NCBI RefSeq assembly: GCF_016907975.1
Contig: NZ_JAFBCY010000001.1
Location: 310,001 to 374,000 of the forward strand
Source: Methylopila capsulata
GTDB lineage: Bacteria; Pseudomonadota; Alphaproteobacteria; Rhizobiales; Methylopilaceae
Direction: 5' to 3'
DNA: 64,000 nucleotides
Numbering within the stretch: position 1 is the stretch's first letter; every line of letters starts with the position of its first letter. This document shows, piece after piece, positions 16,995 through 25,859 of the stretch. The notes under the pieces were generated by a model that saw only the letters and a list, made by a program, of their open reading frames with translations, was not told the DNA's origin and did not search any database. Made by a program: the position numbers and the translations under genes.

Positions 16995-17261
16995 ATGTTC
17001 TATGTTCTCGAAACCGCCAAGACATCGAATGCGCGCTCGATAGACGTCGGAGTTCGTTCGGTCGATACGTTCTCGATGACCCCGGCGCGGCCAGATGAAA
17101 TCGTCGACTATGCGGAGGCGGACATCGATTTCGTGGATGATTCGATGCTGAACACTGCGCCGCACAATCCGATCGAACGTCAGCTTTTGACAGGCGACAT
17201 GATTGGTCTTGCGCTGATGTCCGGCGCGATCATCTGGAGCGCCATGGGTGCGATCGCCTGA
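16995..17261 (+). CDS. Small hypothetical protein with C-terminal membrane segment
   Basis: 88 residues. An acidic stretch (EIVDYAEADIDFVDDS) is followed by a hydrophobic C-terminal helix (MIGLALMSGAIIWSAMGAIA), so it may be a tail-anchored membrane protein. The stop is 26 bases before a receiver-domain gene in the same direction, which supports co-transcription. No clear ribosome binding site precedes the ATG and I do not recognise the family. Composition is slightly less GC-rich than the surroundings. Confidence 0.45.
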   Translation: MFYVLETAKTSNARSIDVGVRSVDTFSMTPARPDEIVDYAEADIDFVDDSMLNTAPHNPIERQLLTGDMIGLALMSGAIIWSAMGAIA

Positions 17262-17287
17262 CGGCGAGCGGTCTCAGAGGGGGCAGC

Positions 17288-17665
17288 TTGAGGGTTCTCT
17301 ACGTCGACGACGAGGCCGATATACGCGACATCGTGGGAATGTCGCTCGCGCTCGATCCCGACATCACCGTCGAGACGGCGTCATCCGGCGCGGAAGCATT
17401 GACCGCCGTGCAGGCGCAGCTTCCAGACGTGATCCTCCTCGACGTCATGATGCCCGATATGGACGGTCCGACGACGCTGTTTCGGCTGAGGGAGCGCAAG
17501 GATTCGCGGGACGTTCCGGTGATTTTCATGACGGCGCGGACGCAGGGGCATGAGATCGAACGGTTCAAGACGTTCGGAGCGCTTGGCGTGATCGCCAAGC
17601 CCTTCGACCCGATCACTCTGGCTTCGGACCTCAAGGCCCTGCTTGCGCGGGCGTCGCGCGGATGA
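17288..17665 (+). CDS. Single-domain response regulator (receiver only)
   Basis: 125 residues from a TTG start at 17288, supported by GAGGGGG about five bases upstream. All receiver landmarks are present: acidic pair Asp7-Asp8, phospho-acceptor Asp52 in LLDVMMPDMDG, Thr82 in FMTART, and Lys104 in AKPFD. There is no output domain, as in CheY/DivK-type proteins, so it must act through protein contacts. No histidine kinase is nearby. The nearest phosphorelay protein is the Hpt gene at 20160-20486. Its 3' end overlaps the convergent beta-propeller gene by 35 bases. Confidence 0.93.
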   Translation: MRVLYVDDEADIRDIVGMSLALDPDITVETASSGAEALTAVQAQLPDVILLDVMMPDMDGPTTLFRLRERKDSRDVPVIFMTARTQGHEIERFKTFGALGVIAKPFDPITLASDLKALLARASRG

Positions 17666-18584
17666 ACGCTCCGAACGCGCGCGGCCCATCGCCCACATCA
17701 AGCGATCTGTCGACCTTCAGGGTCGCGACGTCGATCACCGACACCGCGTTCGAGAACCAGTTGGCCACGTAGATCTTCGTCTCGTCCGCTGACGCCTCCA
17801 CCCCTTCGGGGTATTCGCCGACCGGAATCGTGGCGAGCGTCTTGAGGGTGGAGACGTCGAACACGGAAACGCTTTCGTCGTACTGGTTGCTCACGAACGC
17901 CTTGCCAGCGGCGAGGCCGACGACATACGGCCGCTCGCCGACCTTCACGACCCCCACCACCTTTTGCGTCGCCAGGTCGATCACCGACACGTCGTTGCTT
18001 GCGACGTTCGCCGTGTAGGCGCGTCGACCGTCCCGGTCGATCGTGACGCCGAACGGTCGCTGACCGACGGGAATCGTGGCGACGCGTTTCAGCGTCCTCA
18101 GATCGACGAGCGACACCTGATCGGAGTCGCGGTCCGCCGACAGCAGCGTCGCGCCGTCCGGCGTCACGGCAAGACCCGAGGGCGACGCGCCGACCTCGAC
18201 GCGCGCGGTCACAGCCCGCGCGGCGGGATCGACGACGAGAACGTGCTTGGCGTACCAGTCCGCCACATAGACCGGCGTGCCGCTGGGATGAACCGACACG
18301 CCCAGCGGGCCGCCTTCAAGCGCAATGCGGTCGATCACCGTCCTCGCCGCAGCGTCGATCACCGTGAGCGACTTGCCCTCAGGACTGGTGACGTAGACGC
18401 GCGCGCCGTCTGCGCTCACGGCGACGCCGGCCGGCTTCCCCCCGATCGGGATCGTCGCGACCGCCTTGCCGGCGGCAAGGTCGAGCACCGTGAGGTCGTC
18501 GCCGGTCTGGTTCGTGACGAAGGCCTCGTCGGCGCAGGCGGCGCCTGCGACGACGAGGCTGAGCGCGACGAGCGCCGCGCGCAT
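17631..18584 (-). CDS. Secreted YVTN-type beta-propeller protein
   Basis: 317 residues from ATG 18584. A signal peptide (MRAALVALSLVVAGAACA) is followed by about seven ~42-residue repeats carrying the V-Y-V-[ST/A]-N and V-x-V-I-D pattern (for example SVIDVATLKVDRSL). It should fold as a periplasmic beta-propeller. Propellers of this type often accompany PQQ-alcohol dehydrogenase genes. It starts eight bases after the stop of the MxaD-like gene, so the two form an operon. Function is otherwise unknown. A longer open reading through the MxaD-like gene in this frame is an artefact. Confidence 0.85.
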   Translation of the reverse strand: MRAALVALSLVVAGAACADEAFVTNQTGDDLTVLDLAAGKAVATIPIGGKPAGVAVSADGARVYVTSPEGKSLTVIDAAARTVIDRIALEGGPLGVSVHPSGTPVYVADWYAKHVLVVDPAARAVTARVEVGASPSGLAVTPDGATLLSADRDSDQVSLVDLRTLKRVATIPVGQRPFGVTIDRDGRRAYTANVASNDVSVIDLATQKVVGVVKVGERPYVVGLAAGKAFVSNQYDESVSVFDVSTLKTLATIPVGEYPEGVEASADETKIYVANWFSNAVSVIDVATLKVDRSLDVGDGPRAFGAFIRATPAQAGP

Positions 18585-18592
18585 CGGAGGGA

Positions 18593-19126
18593 TCAGCTTC
18601 CCTTCTCGACCTTCTCCTTCACCGATGCGAGACCGGCCTGGTAGAGCTCGTTCACGGCCTTGATCGCGGCCTCGTCGGAGAGCTCCGGCGGCGGATCGTT
18701 GTTCGGGAAGCCGCGGTAGAACGCGCCCTGCCACGTCACCGTCGACTTGTCGCCCTCGCCCTTGACCGAGATGTGCGAGGAATAGTTGCTGACGGGCAGC
18801 ACTTTCACGTCCACCTCGGTGATCCGGTAGGCGTAGGTCTTCGCGTCGGCGTCGTACTTCGTCAGCTGCTCCTTGACGGTCGCGCCGCCCTTGAGCGTCA
18901 GCGTACGGGTCGCGTCCTTGTCGTTGCCGCCCGCGCCCTCGGTCTTCTCGACCGGCGGGAGCCAGCTCATGTCCTGAAAGTTGCCGATGACGGTCCAGAC
19001 CTTGTCCGGGGCCGCGTTGATCTCGATCGACTGGGTGGTCTTCTGCCGCGTCGGGCCATGAGCCTCGGCTGCGCCGGCGAAGCCGACCAACAGCGCCGCC
19101 GCTGCGGCGACCAAGTGAAATTTCAT
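18593..19126 (-). CDS. MxaD-like SRPBCC periplasmic protein
   Basis: 177 residues. The signal peptide is MKFHLVAAAAALLVGFAGAAEA. The mature protein begins HGPTRQKTTQSIEINAAPDKVWTVIGNF, the START/SRPBCC helix-grip beginning, with WLPPVEKTEG as in MxaD. MxaD is a 17-kDa periplasmic protein reported to aid the methanol dehydrogenase-cytochrome cL interaction. No dehydrogenase or cytochrome cL gene is present beside it here, so a related role is inferred from family only. GGAAGG precedes the ATG. It is the first gene of the pair with the beta-propeller. Confidence 0.82.
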   Translation of the reverse strand: MKFHLVAAAAALLVGFAGAAEAHGPTRQKTTQSIEINAAPDKVWTVIGNFQDMSWLPPVEKTEGAGGNDKDATRTLTLKGGATVKEQLTKYDADAKTYAYRITEVDVKVLPVSNYSSHISVKGEGDKSTVTWQGAFYRGFPNNDPPPELSDEAAIKAVNELYQAGLASVKEKVEKGS

Positions 19127-19272
19127 GCGTGTGCTTCCTTCCGGTGATCGGTCTTCCGCGCGGAGCGTCGTCGGAGACCTGTTGGGCCCGAGGGCCAGCG
19201 GGGGCAGTGAACCAAAGGCGCGAGGCCGGATAAAGGCCTGACGCCTCGTCTCTTCGCCGCACCCTGGCAGAG

Positions 19273-20073
19273 CTAGAACCGGTAGCCGATCCCGATCTGC
19301 GCGCCGCGCTCGTCGAGCGCGTCGCGCGCCGAAGGCGTGGCGAAGACAGCCGCGTAGATCGTCAGGGCCGCGGTCAGTTCAAGCAGCGCGGCCGCTTGAA
19401 CCTTGTGGATGCGCTGCTTCAGCGCATAGGGCCCGTCCCAACGGCCTTGGCCGAAGACGTTGAAGCTCTGCGCCAGAAGCAACCAGCGCGGCGCGGGGCG
19501 GACGCCGAGCGTCACGTCGACCCGCACCTCATTCGCGGGATCGCCGCTTCGGGTGCGGTAGCCCACCTGCACGTCCACGAACGCCGGCCGCGCGAAAGCG
19601 TCGAAACTGCGGGCCACGAGAAGACGCATGTCGACCTGGTCGTCCGTCTCGCCGATCGCGGCGAGGCCCTCCGAGCGCTTCGCGCCGGCGATCACGACCC
19701 CGCCCTGCGCAGAGACGATCCAGGCGCCGGGTTCGGCGAGCCGGACGCGCGCGCCAAGCTCCGTGCGGCCGAGACCGCGTCTCTGGGAGCGTTCGGCGCC
19801 CGAAACCGTGATCCGCTCGAGGGCGCCGGCGCCGAAGACGGTGAGACCGTCCGCCAAGCCGTGCTCGGCGTAGAGCTGAAAGTCCTGCTTCCTCAGCCGA
19901 TCGCGCGCCTTGAGCCGCCCGCGTCCGTCGAAGTAATGGTCGCCGGACGTCACATAGGCCGTGGCGAACAGCTTGGTCTCGCCCTTCTCGAGGGTAAACG
20001 CGCCAGCGCACGCCGCGCCCTGCGTCGCCGCAAGCACAGCAGCGGCCGTAGCCCATCGCACCGCCAAGGTCAT
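19273..20073 (-). CDS. Predicted outer-membrane beta-barrel protein
   Basis: 266 residues from ATG 20073, chosen because the signal peptide (MTLAVRWATAAAVLAATQGAACA) begins there. An upstream start at 20109 would prepend 12 unlikely residues. The mature chain shows alternating polar and hydrophobic strands, few cysteines, and ends IGIGYRF. This terminal aromatic residue is the signal used by the BAM machinery. No specific transporter or enzyme family is recognised. It lies upstream of the MxaD-like gene with a 146-base gap, so it may or may not share a transcript. Confidence 0.7.
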   Translation of the reverse strand: MTLAVRWATAAAVLAATQGAACAGAFTLEKGETKLFATAYVTSGDHYFDGRGRLKARDRLRKQDFQLYAEHGLADGLTVFGAGALERITVSGAERSQRRGLGRTELGARVRLAEPGAWIVSAQGGVVIAGAKRSEGLAAIGETDDQVDMRLLVARSFDAFARPAFVDVQVGYRTRSGDPANEVRVDVTLGVRPAPRWLLLAQSFNVFGQGRWDGPYALKQRIHKVQAAALLELTAALTIYAAVFATPSARDALDERGAQIGIGYRF

Positions 20074-20159
20074 CGCCGCCCCCGCCGCAGGGCCACGATT
20101 TTGCCGCAATACGACTTAAACGCGCAACACCTGATTCGCGTTGCACGCCGCAGGAGCTG

Positions 20160-20486
20160 TCAGTCGTCTGGCGTTCGAAGCTTCTGTCTCAGATCTTCTG
20201 CGGTCGGCGATTCGCCCCGCTCGATCGACGCTTCCAGGACGCGAGCCTCGGCTCCAAGGTCGTGAAGGCCAAGCGTCGCCGCCGTTCCGGCGATGGTGTG
20301 GAGGCCGCGCTGAAGTGCGATGCGGGCCTCGTCGTCGCCCGCAGCGGCGGCGGCGGCGAGGTTACCAAGCTCGGCCAACTTGTCTTCGAAACTCACGAGA
20401 AACCGCGCCCTCACCGCTTCGACGGCGGCCGTGATTTTCGCGCGGCGCTCGGCCTCGCCGTCCGCCACAGCGCCTAATAGTCCCAT
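20160..20486 (-). CDS. Hpt (histidine phosphotransfer) domain protein
   Basis: 108 residues. The phosphotransfer motif LHTIAGTAATLGLHDLG places the acceptor histidine at residue 63, in a four-helix-bundle context. Its start codon lies 13 bases inside the end of tamB, so it is probably translated from the tamA-tamB transcript. No kinase or full regulator lies beside it. The stand-alone receiver at 17288-17665 is the only other phosphorelay protein in the neighbourhood, so pairing with it is possible but unproven. Confidence 0.82.
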   Translation of the reverse strand: MGLLGAVADGEAERRAKITAAVEAVRARFLVSFEDKLAELGNLAAAAAAGDDEARIALQRGLHTIAGTAATLGLHDLGAEARVLEASIERGESPTAEDLRQKLRTPDD

Positions 20487-23400
20487 TCCACGGCGACGCC
20501 GGCGGAGGCGTCGCCGCTCGCGCCCGTCTCGCCCTGGACCTTCACGTTCTTCGTCACGTCGATATCGACGGTGACGCGGCTCGAGTCCGGGCTCGTGCCC
20601 TGCCGGACGCCCAGATAGATGTTGTCGGAGATGTAGCGGCCGACGCCGACAGCCGGCCCGCCGCCCTGCCCGTCGCCCGCCGTGACGTCGAGCACATCCA
20701 CGCCGAGGCTTTTGCGCACGCTGTCGAGAGCGCCGGAGCCCCCGCCGCCGGTGTATTGGGCGAGCCCCTGCGCAAGCTGAAGCGCCTCGCTCGCGTTCAG
20801 CTCGCCCGCCGATTTCTTGAACAGCAGGCGCGCCAGCACCTCGTCGGTCGGCAGCGCCGGTTGGGAGGTGAAGGCGATCTGCGGCCGCGACGCCGTTCCG
20901 GTCACCACGACCTGGGCGGTGATGTCCCGCGCCTTGGTCTCTGCGAGGAAGTCGAGGGTCGGGTCGAGGTCGCCCGCGAACGACACCGAACCGCGGGTGA
21001 AGGTCAGTCGCTGGCCGATGACCACGATCTGCCCACGGCCCGAGCGCAGCTCGAAGGCGCCGACCGGCTGCGGATTGGCGGAGGTTCCGGCCAATTTAAT
21101 CGAACCGCCGGCTTCCGACGTGATGCCCATGCCGCGGATGAAGATGCGGTCGTTGGCCTGGACGTCGATGTCGAGGGTGGCGAGGAAACCGTCCTCCGAC
21201 CGCGCCGTCTTCTGGCCGACGTTCACCGCCTTGAGCTGCGACGTCACGCGGGCGGGCGCGCCGCGGTGCTTCACGCCCTCGAGCGGCGTGTACTGCGCCG
21301 GGAGCCGATCCGGGATCTGGATCTCCACCGACCGCGCCCGGATGTTGCCGGACACCACGGGCCTGCGGGCGAGCGCTCCCTGGAGCGTGAGGTTGCTGTC
21401 GATCACCGCCGTGACGATGTCGGTGCCCACCACCTCGGCGTTCTGCGCCTGGATGCGGATTTCACCGGGGAAGCCGCGGCCGGGGTCGACCGCCACCCGG
21501 CCCGAACCCGAGATCGTGCCGCCGTTGCGCGTCGTGGCGCGCAGGCTCCGAACCTCGACGTTGGTCCCGTTGCCGGCGACGACAGCCTGGATGCCGCGGA
21601 GCTGAAGGCCCGAAGCCCGGTTGGAGTAGGACGCGTTCTCGAGCCGCGCCGTGCCGTCGATCGCGGGCGCCGACGTCGAGCCGCCGACCTTGACGTCGAA
21701 GCTCGCGGCGCCATCGACGCGGTCGCCGGACACCGACAGCGTGTCGTTGAGGAACGCGAGCGGCGCACGCCCGACGACGCGGAGGTCGAGGTTGCCCTGG
21801 CCCAGCGGGGCCGAGCCGTTCGCCGTGACCCGAAGCCCGCCGGCGCCGGTGACGACCGTGTCCGTGACCACGCGCACGCCCTCGAGCCGTCCCTTGCTGT
21901 CGATCTGCGCGGCCGGCACGCCGGCGCCGCGCGTCTGGGCGGTCGAGAGGTTCGAGACCTTCAGCGTGTAGGTCCCGCGCGGCGCCGCAATGGGCCCCGA
22001 AACCTTGGCGTCGCCCTGCAGCGTGCCCTGCGCGCCGAGGCCGGGCGAGAAGCCATTCGCGAGCGCCAGCGGAACGCTGCGGAGCTCCACCGTCATGTCG
22101 AGATCGCCTGCGCCGACCGGAGCCGCGCCGCGAGCCGTCAGCCGCAGCCCGCCGCCGCCGGTCACTTCGGTGTTGGTGGTGACCCGGTTGCCTTCGAGCT
22201 CGCCCTTGGTCGCCATCTGCAGCGCCGGCACGCCCTTGGCTTGAGCAGCCGTGAGGCCAGTGATCTTGAAGTCATAGCCGCCGCGCGGCGCGGAGACGGG
22301 GCCCGTGACCTTGGCGCCGCCCTGCAGCCGGCCGGCGAGACCCAGCTCCGGCATGAAGGCGTTCGCCAGCGACAGCGGCAGTTCGGCGATGGCGATGTCC
22401 ATGTCGAGCGGCCCGGCGCCGATGGATGCGAAGCCCTTCGCCGTCGCCCGAACGCCGCCGCCGCCGGTGATCACCGTGTCGGTGGTGACGCGAACGCCCT
22501 GGAGTTCGCCCTTCGTCTCGATCACGACCGCAGGCACGCCCTTCGCCCGCGACGAGGTGAAGCCGTCGATCTTGGCGGCGTAGGTCCCGCGGGGCGCCGC
22601 GACCGGACCGGTCACCTTGGCGTCGCCGTTCAGCTGGCCGGCAAGACCAAAACCCTCGACGAAGCCGTTGGCGAGCTTCAGCGGCAGGGCGCGGATCGCG
22701 ACGTCCATGTCGAGATCGCCGTCGGCGATCGGCGCGGAACCAACGGCGGTGAGCCGCAGCCCGCCGGGGCCGGTCACAGTGGTGTCGGTCGTCACCCGGT
22801 CGCCGGCGTAACGCCCCTTGGTCGCGACCGTCAGCGCGCCGACGTCGGCCGCCCGAGTCTGGGCCACCGAGAGGTCGCGCATCGTCACGTCGAAGTCGGC
22901 CACCGGCGCCGTCGCCGGGCCGGTGACCTTGGCGGTCGCCCCCAGCGCGCCGCGTACGCCGAGGTCCGGCGCGAAGGCGTTGGCGAGGGCAAGCGGCAGG
23001 TCGCGGATCGCGACGGAGAGGTCGAGCGTCTGGCCCGCCTTTCCGGAGAGATCCAAGGCGCCGCCCTGCCCCGCCTTCAGCGCGAAGGCGTCGATGAACA
23101 CGTCCGACCCGACAAGCCGCACCTTGGCGGGGCCTGCGAGGCTCGCGTCCTGGCCGCCGCCTTTCAGATTCAGCTTCGACAGGTCGATGCGGGTCTCAGC
23201 CGGCGCATAGACCACGCGCCCGGCCGCGGAGGCCGCGGCGCCGAGCGCCGTCACGTCGGCCGTCACGTCCATGCCGTCAGGCGCGCCGTTCGCCTTGACC
23301 GCGAGCCGCTCGATGACCTGGCCACCGGCGGCGATCCCGGATCCGTTGATGACGCCGTCGACGGTGATCTTGCCGGTGGGATCGAGCACGGTGGCCGCCA

Positions 23401-25735
23401 CGTCGATCTTGCCGACGCGAGCGCCCGGCGCGGCGATGTCCGCGCCATTGGCCGTCACCACGGCTTTCTGCACGCCGTTTTCAACGGAAAGCCCGATGTC
23501 CGCGGACAGCCCGCCGCCGAGTTCCGTCAACGCCAGCGCGCCGACCTCCGCGAGGTCGGGCGCGGCGATCGTCACCCGGCCGATCGCGAGACCCGCAGGG
23601 GTGACGGAGACGCCGCCCTTCACGCTCGCCGTCGCGACGACGAGGTCCACATCCTCGAGCCTGCGTGCGCCGTCGGCCTCGGTCACGAGCCGCGCCTGGC
23701 CCCGGACCGGCTTGCCGTCGAGCGAGCCGCCGAGACGCACCACGCCGCCGACCGCGTCAGTCACGTCCGTCGCGTCGACGTCGACGGTGAGATCCTTGAT
23801 GACCCGGTCCATCGCCCGTCCATCGGGAACGGCGAGCTTCGCCGTCACGGCGAGATCGTCGAGCCGGCCCGTGAGCTTGCCGTCGAGCGTGGCGCGGCCG
23901 GCCGCGCGCGGATCGACGAGGTTGAGATCCTCGACCTCGGCGCGGAAGGTGACGTCCGCGTCCTGCAGCGTCGCGGAGCCGTCGGCCGAGAGCGCGACAT
24001 GCTTGCCGGTGACCTTCAACCCATTGAACGCGAACGAGCCGTTCTCGGCGCGCGTCACGCCGCCGGTGATCGCGAGATCGCCGCCGGTCAGCGCGTCGAC
24101 CTGCTCGACGCCGACTTTGAGGCCCTTGCCGCCGCCGTTCGCCGCGACCGCGAGACGCGACAGGTCGAAGGCCACGTCCACATCCGCGGCGAGGTTGGCG
24201 GAGCCCGCCAATGTGCGCCCCGCAAGCGCGGACAGCGGGGAGAGATCGGCGGCCGCAAGAGTGGCCTTTCCCTTCGCCATTTGGCCTGAGACGGCGCCGA
24301 CGTAGGACGCCTTGATGTCGCCCAGCGCGACGTCCGCCTTCGCGATGTCGGCTGCGCCCGCGACGGTCGCGACCAGATCGAACGCGGCCGTCAGGTCCCG
24401 CCCCGCTCCTGCGAGCAACCGGTCGTCGGCGAAGGTGACGCTCTTGGCGTCGACTGTCGCCTTGGCCGCGATCCGGGTCGCCTCGTCCGTCAGAGGCCCA
24501 TTCGGTTTCGCGTCGAGCGTGATGTGCGCCGTGGCCGCGCCGCCCTGGGTCGCGTTCAGGCCCGTTCCGTCCACGGTCGCGACCACATGAGGGTGCGTGA
24601 ACGGCCCGTTCGCGGACCCCACGGCGGAAAGCGCGCCCCAGGCGATCCCCGGCGGCAGCAGAGCGGCGAAACGCGAGGCGTCTCCGGCCTTGAGGTCATA
24701 GGTGACGTCAAGGGTTTTCGCGGTCAGGTCGACAGCGCCCTTGGCGGCGAGGCGCGCGGCCGGCAGGTCGAACACCGCGTCGGCGATGCGGATAGGCCCC
24801 TGGTCGGGCACGAACGCGTCGATGTTGGCCGTTGTCGGACCATCCACGAGCGCGGCGTAGGCGGGCGGCGCGATGCGTCCGACATCGCCGTCGAGCGAGA
24901 GTTTGACCCGCCGACCGTCGCCCTCGCCCGCGAGCTCCACCACGGCGTCGAGCCGGCCGCGGTCTCCCGCAGTCAGCGCCGCCTGCACGCGCAGCGCGTC
25001 GAGCGTGCCGCCGCCTTCAATCCCGATGTCCATCGGGGGCTGGCCGGGCATGTCGGCCAGTCGCGCGATCAGGCCGCCGGCGGGCTCGCCGCCGCGGATC
25101 GAGATCTGGAACCGCTCGGTCTGCGGCGCGAAGCTGGCCGAGCCGTTGATCCGACCCGCAACGCCGTCGATGCGACGCACGTCGAAGCGGGCGTCGACGC
25201 CCTCGCGGGGGTCCCGCAGCGAGGCGGACATCTCGGCCGCGAGCCGCGCGGGCACGCCCATGAGCGCCTCCGCGAGATTGAGATCGTCGACCGCAAGGCG
25301 CTTCAGCTCGATCTCGACGGGCAAGTCGGGGATCAGCGGCGCGTCGGGATCGGAAACCGGCTCGGGCTCGGTCGAGGCCGGCAGGTTCGGCGCGCGCGCG
25401 ACATCCACGCGACCGAGCTCCAACGCCTCGACTTGCACCTTGCGCGAAAACAGCGCGAGCGGGGCCCAGGCCAGACGGACACGGTCTATCGTCAGCCACA
25501 CGCCGTCGCGGTCGGCCAGAGCGAGATCGCGGACCGTAAGGTCGTCGGGAAACGATCCCTCGATCTTGCCGATCGCGATCTTCGAGTCCGCCGAGCTTCC
25601 GTAGGTCTGGGCGAGGTTCGCGATCGTCGCGAGGCCGGTCTCGGTGCGGGCGAACAGGAACAGCCCTGCGACGAGAACCACCGGGATCATCAAAAGAACG
25701 ACGAGGACGATCAGCGCGCGCTTCAGAATGGCCAT
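20474..25735 (-). CDS. tamB: Translocation and assembly module inner-membrane protein TamB
   Basis: 1753 residues. An N-terminal membrane anchor (about residues 8-28) and AsmA-like start (ARTETGLATIANLAQTYG) lead into a very long beta-rich periplasmic region. The C-terminal DUF490/TamB domain ends in GVAVEWDY. TamB bridges the periplasm to TamA and takes part in outer-membrane protein insertion and phospholipid transport. The section encoded at roughly 21,790-23,025 contains four successive ~103-residue repeats built on LPLALANAF / KVTGP-x-AAPRG / GxRVTTDTVxTGxGGLR. Length is above that of E. coli TamB (~1260). It follows tamA by 124 bases and overlaps the Hpt gene. Confidence 0.92.
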   Translation of the reverse strand: MAILKRALIVLVVLLMIPVVLVAGLFLFARTETGLATIANLAQTYGSSADSKIAIGKIEGSFPDDLTVRDLALADRDGVWLTIDRVRLAWAPLALFSRKVQVEALELGRVDVARAPNLPASTEPEPVSDPDAPLIPDLPVEIELKRLAVDDLNLAEALMGVPARLAAEMSASLRDPREGVDARFDVRRIDGVAGRINGSASFAPQTERFQISIRGGEPAGGLIARLADMPGQPPMDIGIEGGGTLDALRVQAALTAGDRGRLDAVVELAGEGDGRRVKLSLDGDVGRIAPPAYAALVDGPTTANIDAFVPDQGPIRIADAVFDLPAARLAAKGAVDLTAKTLDVTYDLKAGDASRFAALLPPGIAWGALSAVGSANGPFTHPHVVATVDGTGLNATQGGAATAHITLDAKPNGPLTDEATRIAAKATVDAKSVTFADDRLLAGAGRDLTAAFDLVATVAGAADIAKADVALGDIKASYVGAVSGQMAKGKATLAAADLSPLSALAGRTLAGSANLAADVDVAFDLSRLAVAANGGGKGLKVGVEQVDALTGGDLAITGGVTRAENGSFAFNGLKVTGKHVALSADGSATLQDADVTFRAEVEDLNLVDPRAAGRATLDGKLTGRLDDLAVTAKLAVPDGRAMDRVIKDLTVDVDATDVTDAVGGVVRLGGSLDGKPVRGQARLVTEADGARRLEDVDLVVATASVKGGVSVTPAGLAIGRVTIAAPDLAEVGALALTELGGGLSADIGLSVENGVQKAVVTANGADIAAPGARVGKIDVAATVLDPTGKITVDGVINGSGIAAGGQVIERLAVKANGAPDGMDVTADVTALGAAASAAGRVVYAPAETRIDLSKLNLKGGGQDASLAGPAKVRLVGSDVFIDAFALKAGQGGALDLSGKAGQTLDLSVAIRDLPLALANAFAPDLGVRGALGATAKVTGPATAPVADFDVTMRDLSVAQTRAADVGALTVATKGRYAGDRVTTDTTVTGPGGLRLTAVGSAPIADGDLDMDVAIRALPLKLANGFVEGFGLAGQLNGDAKVTGPVAAPRGTYAAKIDGFTSSRAKGVPAVVIETKGELQGVRVTTDTVITGGGGVRATAKGFASIGAGPLDMDIAIAELPLSLANAFMPELGLAGRLQGGAKVTGPVSAPRGGYDFKITGLTAAQAKGVPALQMATKGELEGNRVTTNTEVTGGGGLRLTARGAAPVGAGDLDMTVELRSVPLALANGFSPGLGAQGTLQGDAKVSGPIAAPRGTYTLKVSNLSTAQTRGAGVPAAQIDSKGRLEGVRVVTDTVVTGAGGLRVTANGSAPLGQGNLDLRVVGRAPLAFLNDTLSVSGDRVDGAASFDVKVGGSTSAPAIDGTARLENASYSNRASGLQLRGIQAVVAGNGTNVEVRSLRATTRNGGTISGSGRVAVDPGRGFPGEIRIQAQNAEVVGTDIVTAVIDSNLTLQGALARRPVVSGNIRARSVEIQIPDRLPAQYTPLEGVKHRGAPARVTSQLKAVNVGQKTARSEDGFLATLDIDVQANDRIFIRGMGITSEAGGSIKLAGTSANPQPVGAFELRSGRGQIVVIGQRLTFTRGSVSFAGDLDPTLDFLAETKARDITAQVVVTGTASRPQIAFTSQPALPTDEVLARLLFKKSAGELNASEALQLAQGLAQYTGGGGSGALDSVRKSLGVDVLDVTAGDGQGGGPAVGVGRYISDNIYLGVRQGTSPDSSRVTVDIDVTKNVKVQGETGASGDASAGVAVEWDY
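21790..23025 (-). repeat. Four ~103-codon tandem repeats inside tamB
   Basis: Reading the encoded protein, four consecutive units share the same order of motifs: D-[LM]-x-[VI]-x-[IL]-R-x-[LV]-P-L-x-LAN-x-F, then G-x-L-x-G-x-AKV[TS]GP, then APRG, and finally G-x-RV[TV]T[DN]T-x-[VI]TG-x-GG[LV]R followed by GSAP. Unit spacing is about 303-310 bases. A fifth, more degenerate copy may follow. The copies have diverged in protein and DNA, so this is an old internal duplication rather than assembly noise. Boundaries are approximate. Confidence 0.7.
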
Positions 25736-25859
25736 TGGATTCCGTTCGCATGCCGCCGCCCTGAATCGCCTCGCGGCGCAAGGTGGGCGGACTGTTCGTC
25801 CATTGAGCCTGCGTTGATCCCTGATGTACAGGGATACCGCCTGCCCAGGCTTCGGTTCG

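Noticed and set aside
20756..24289. A 1177-residue open frame on the plus strand opposite tamB
   Set aside because: It is Arg/His/Gly-rich low-complexity sequence produced by the mirror of the tamB codon pattern, with no family motifs or ribosome binding site.
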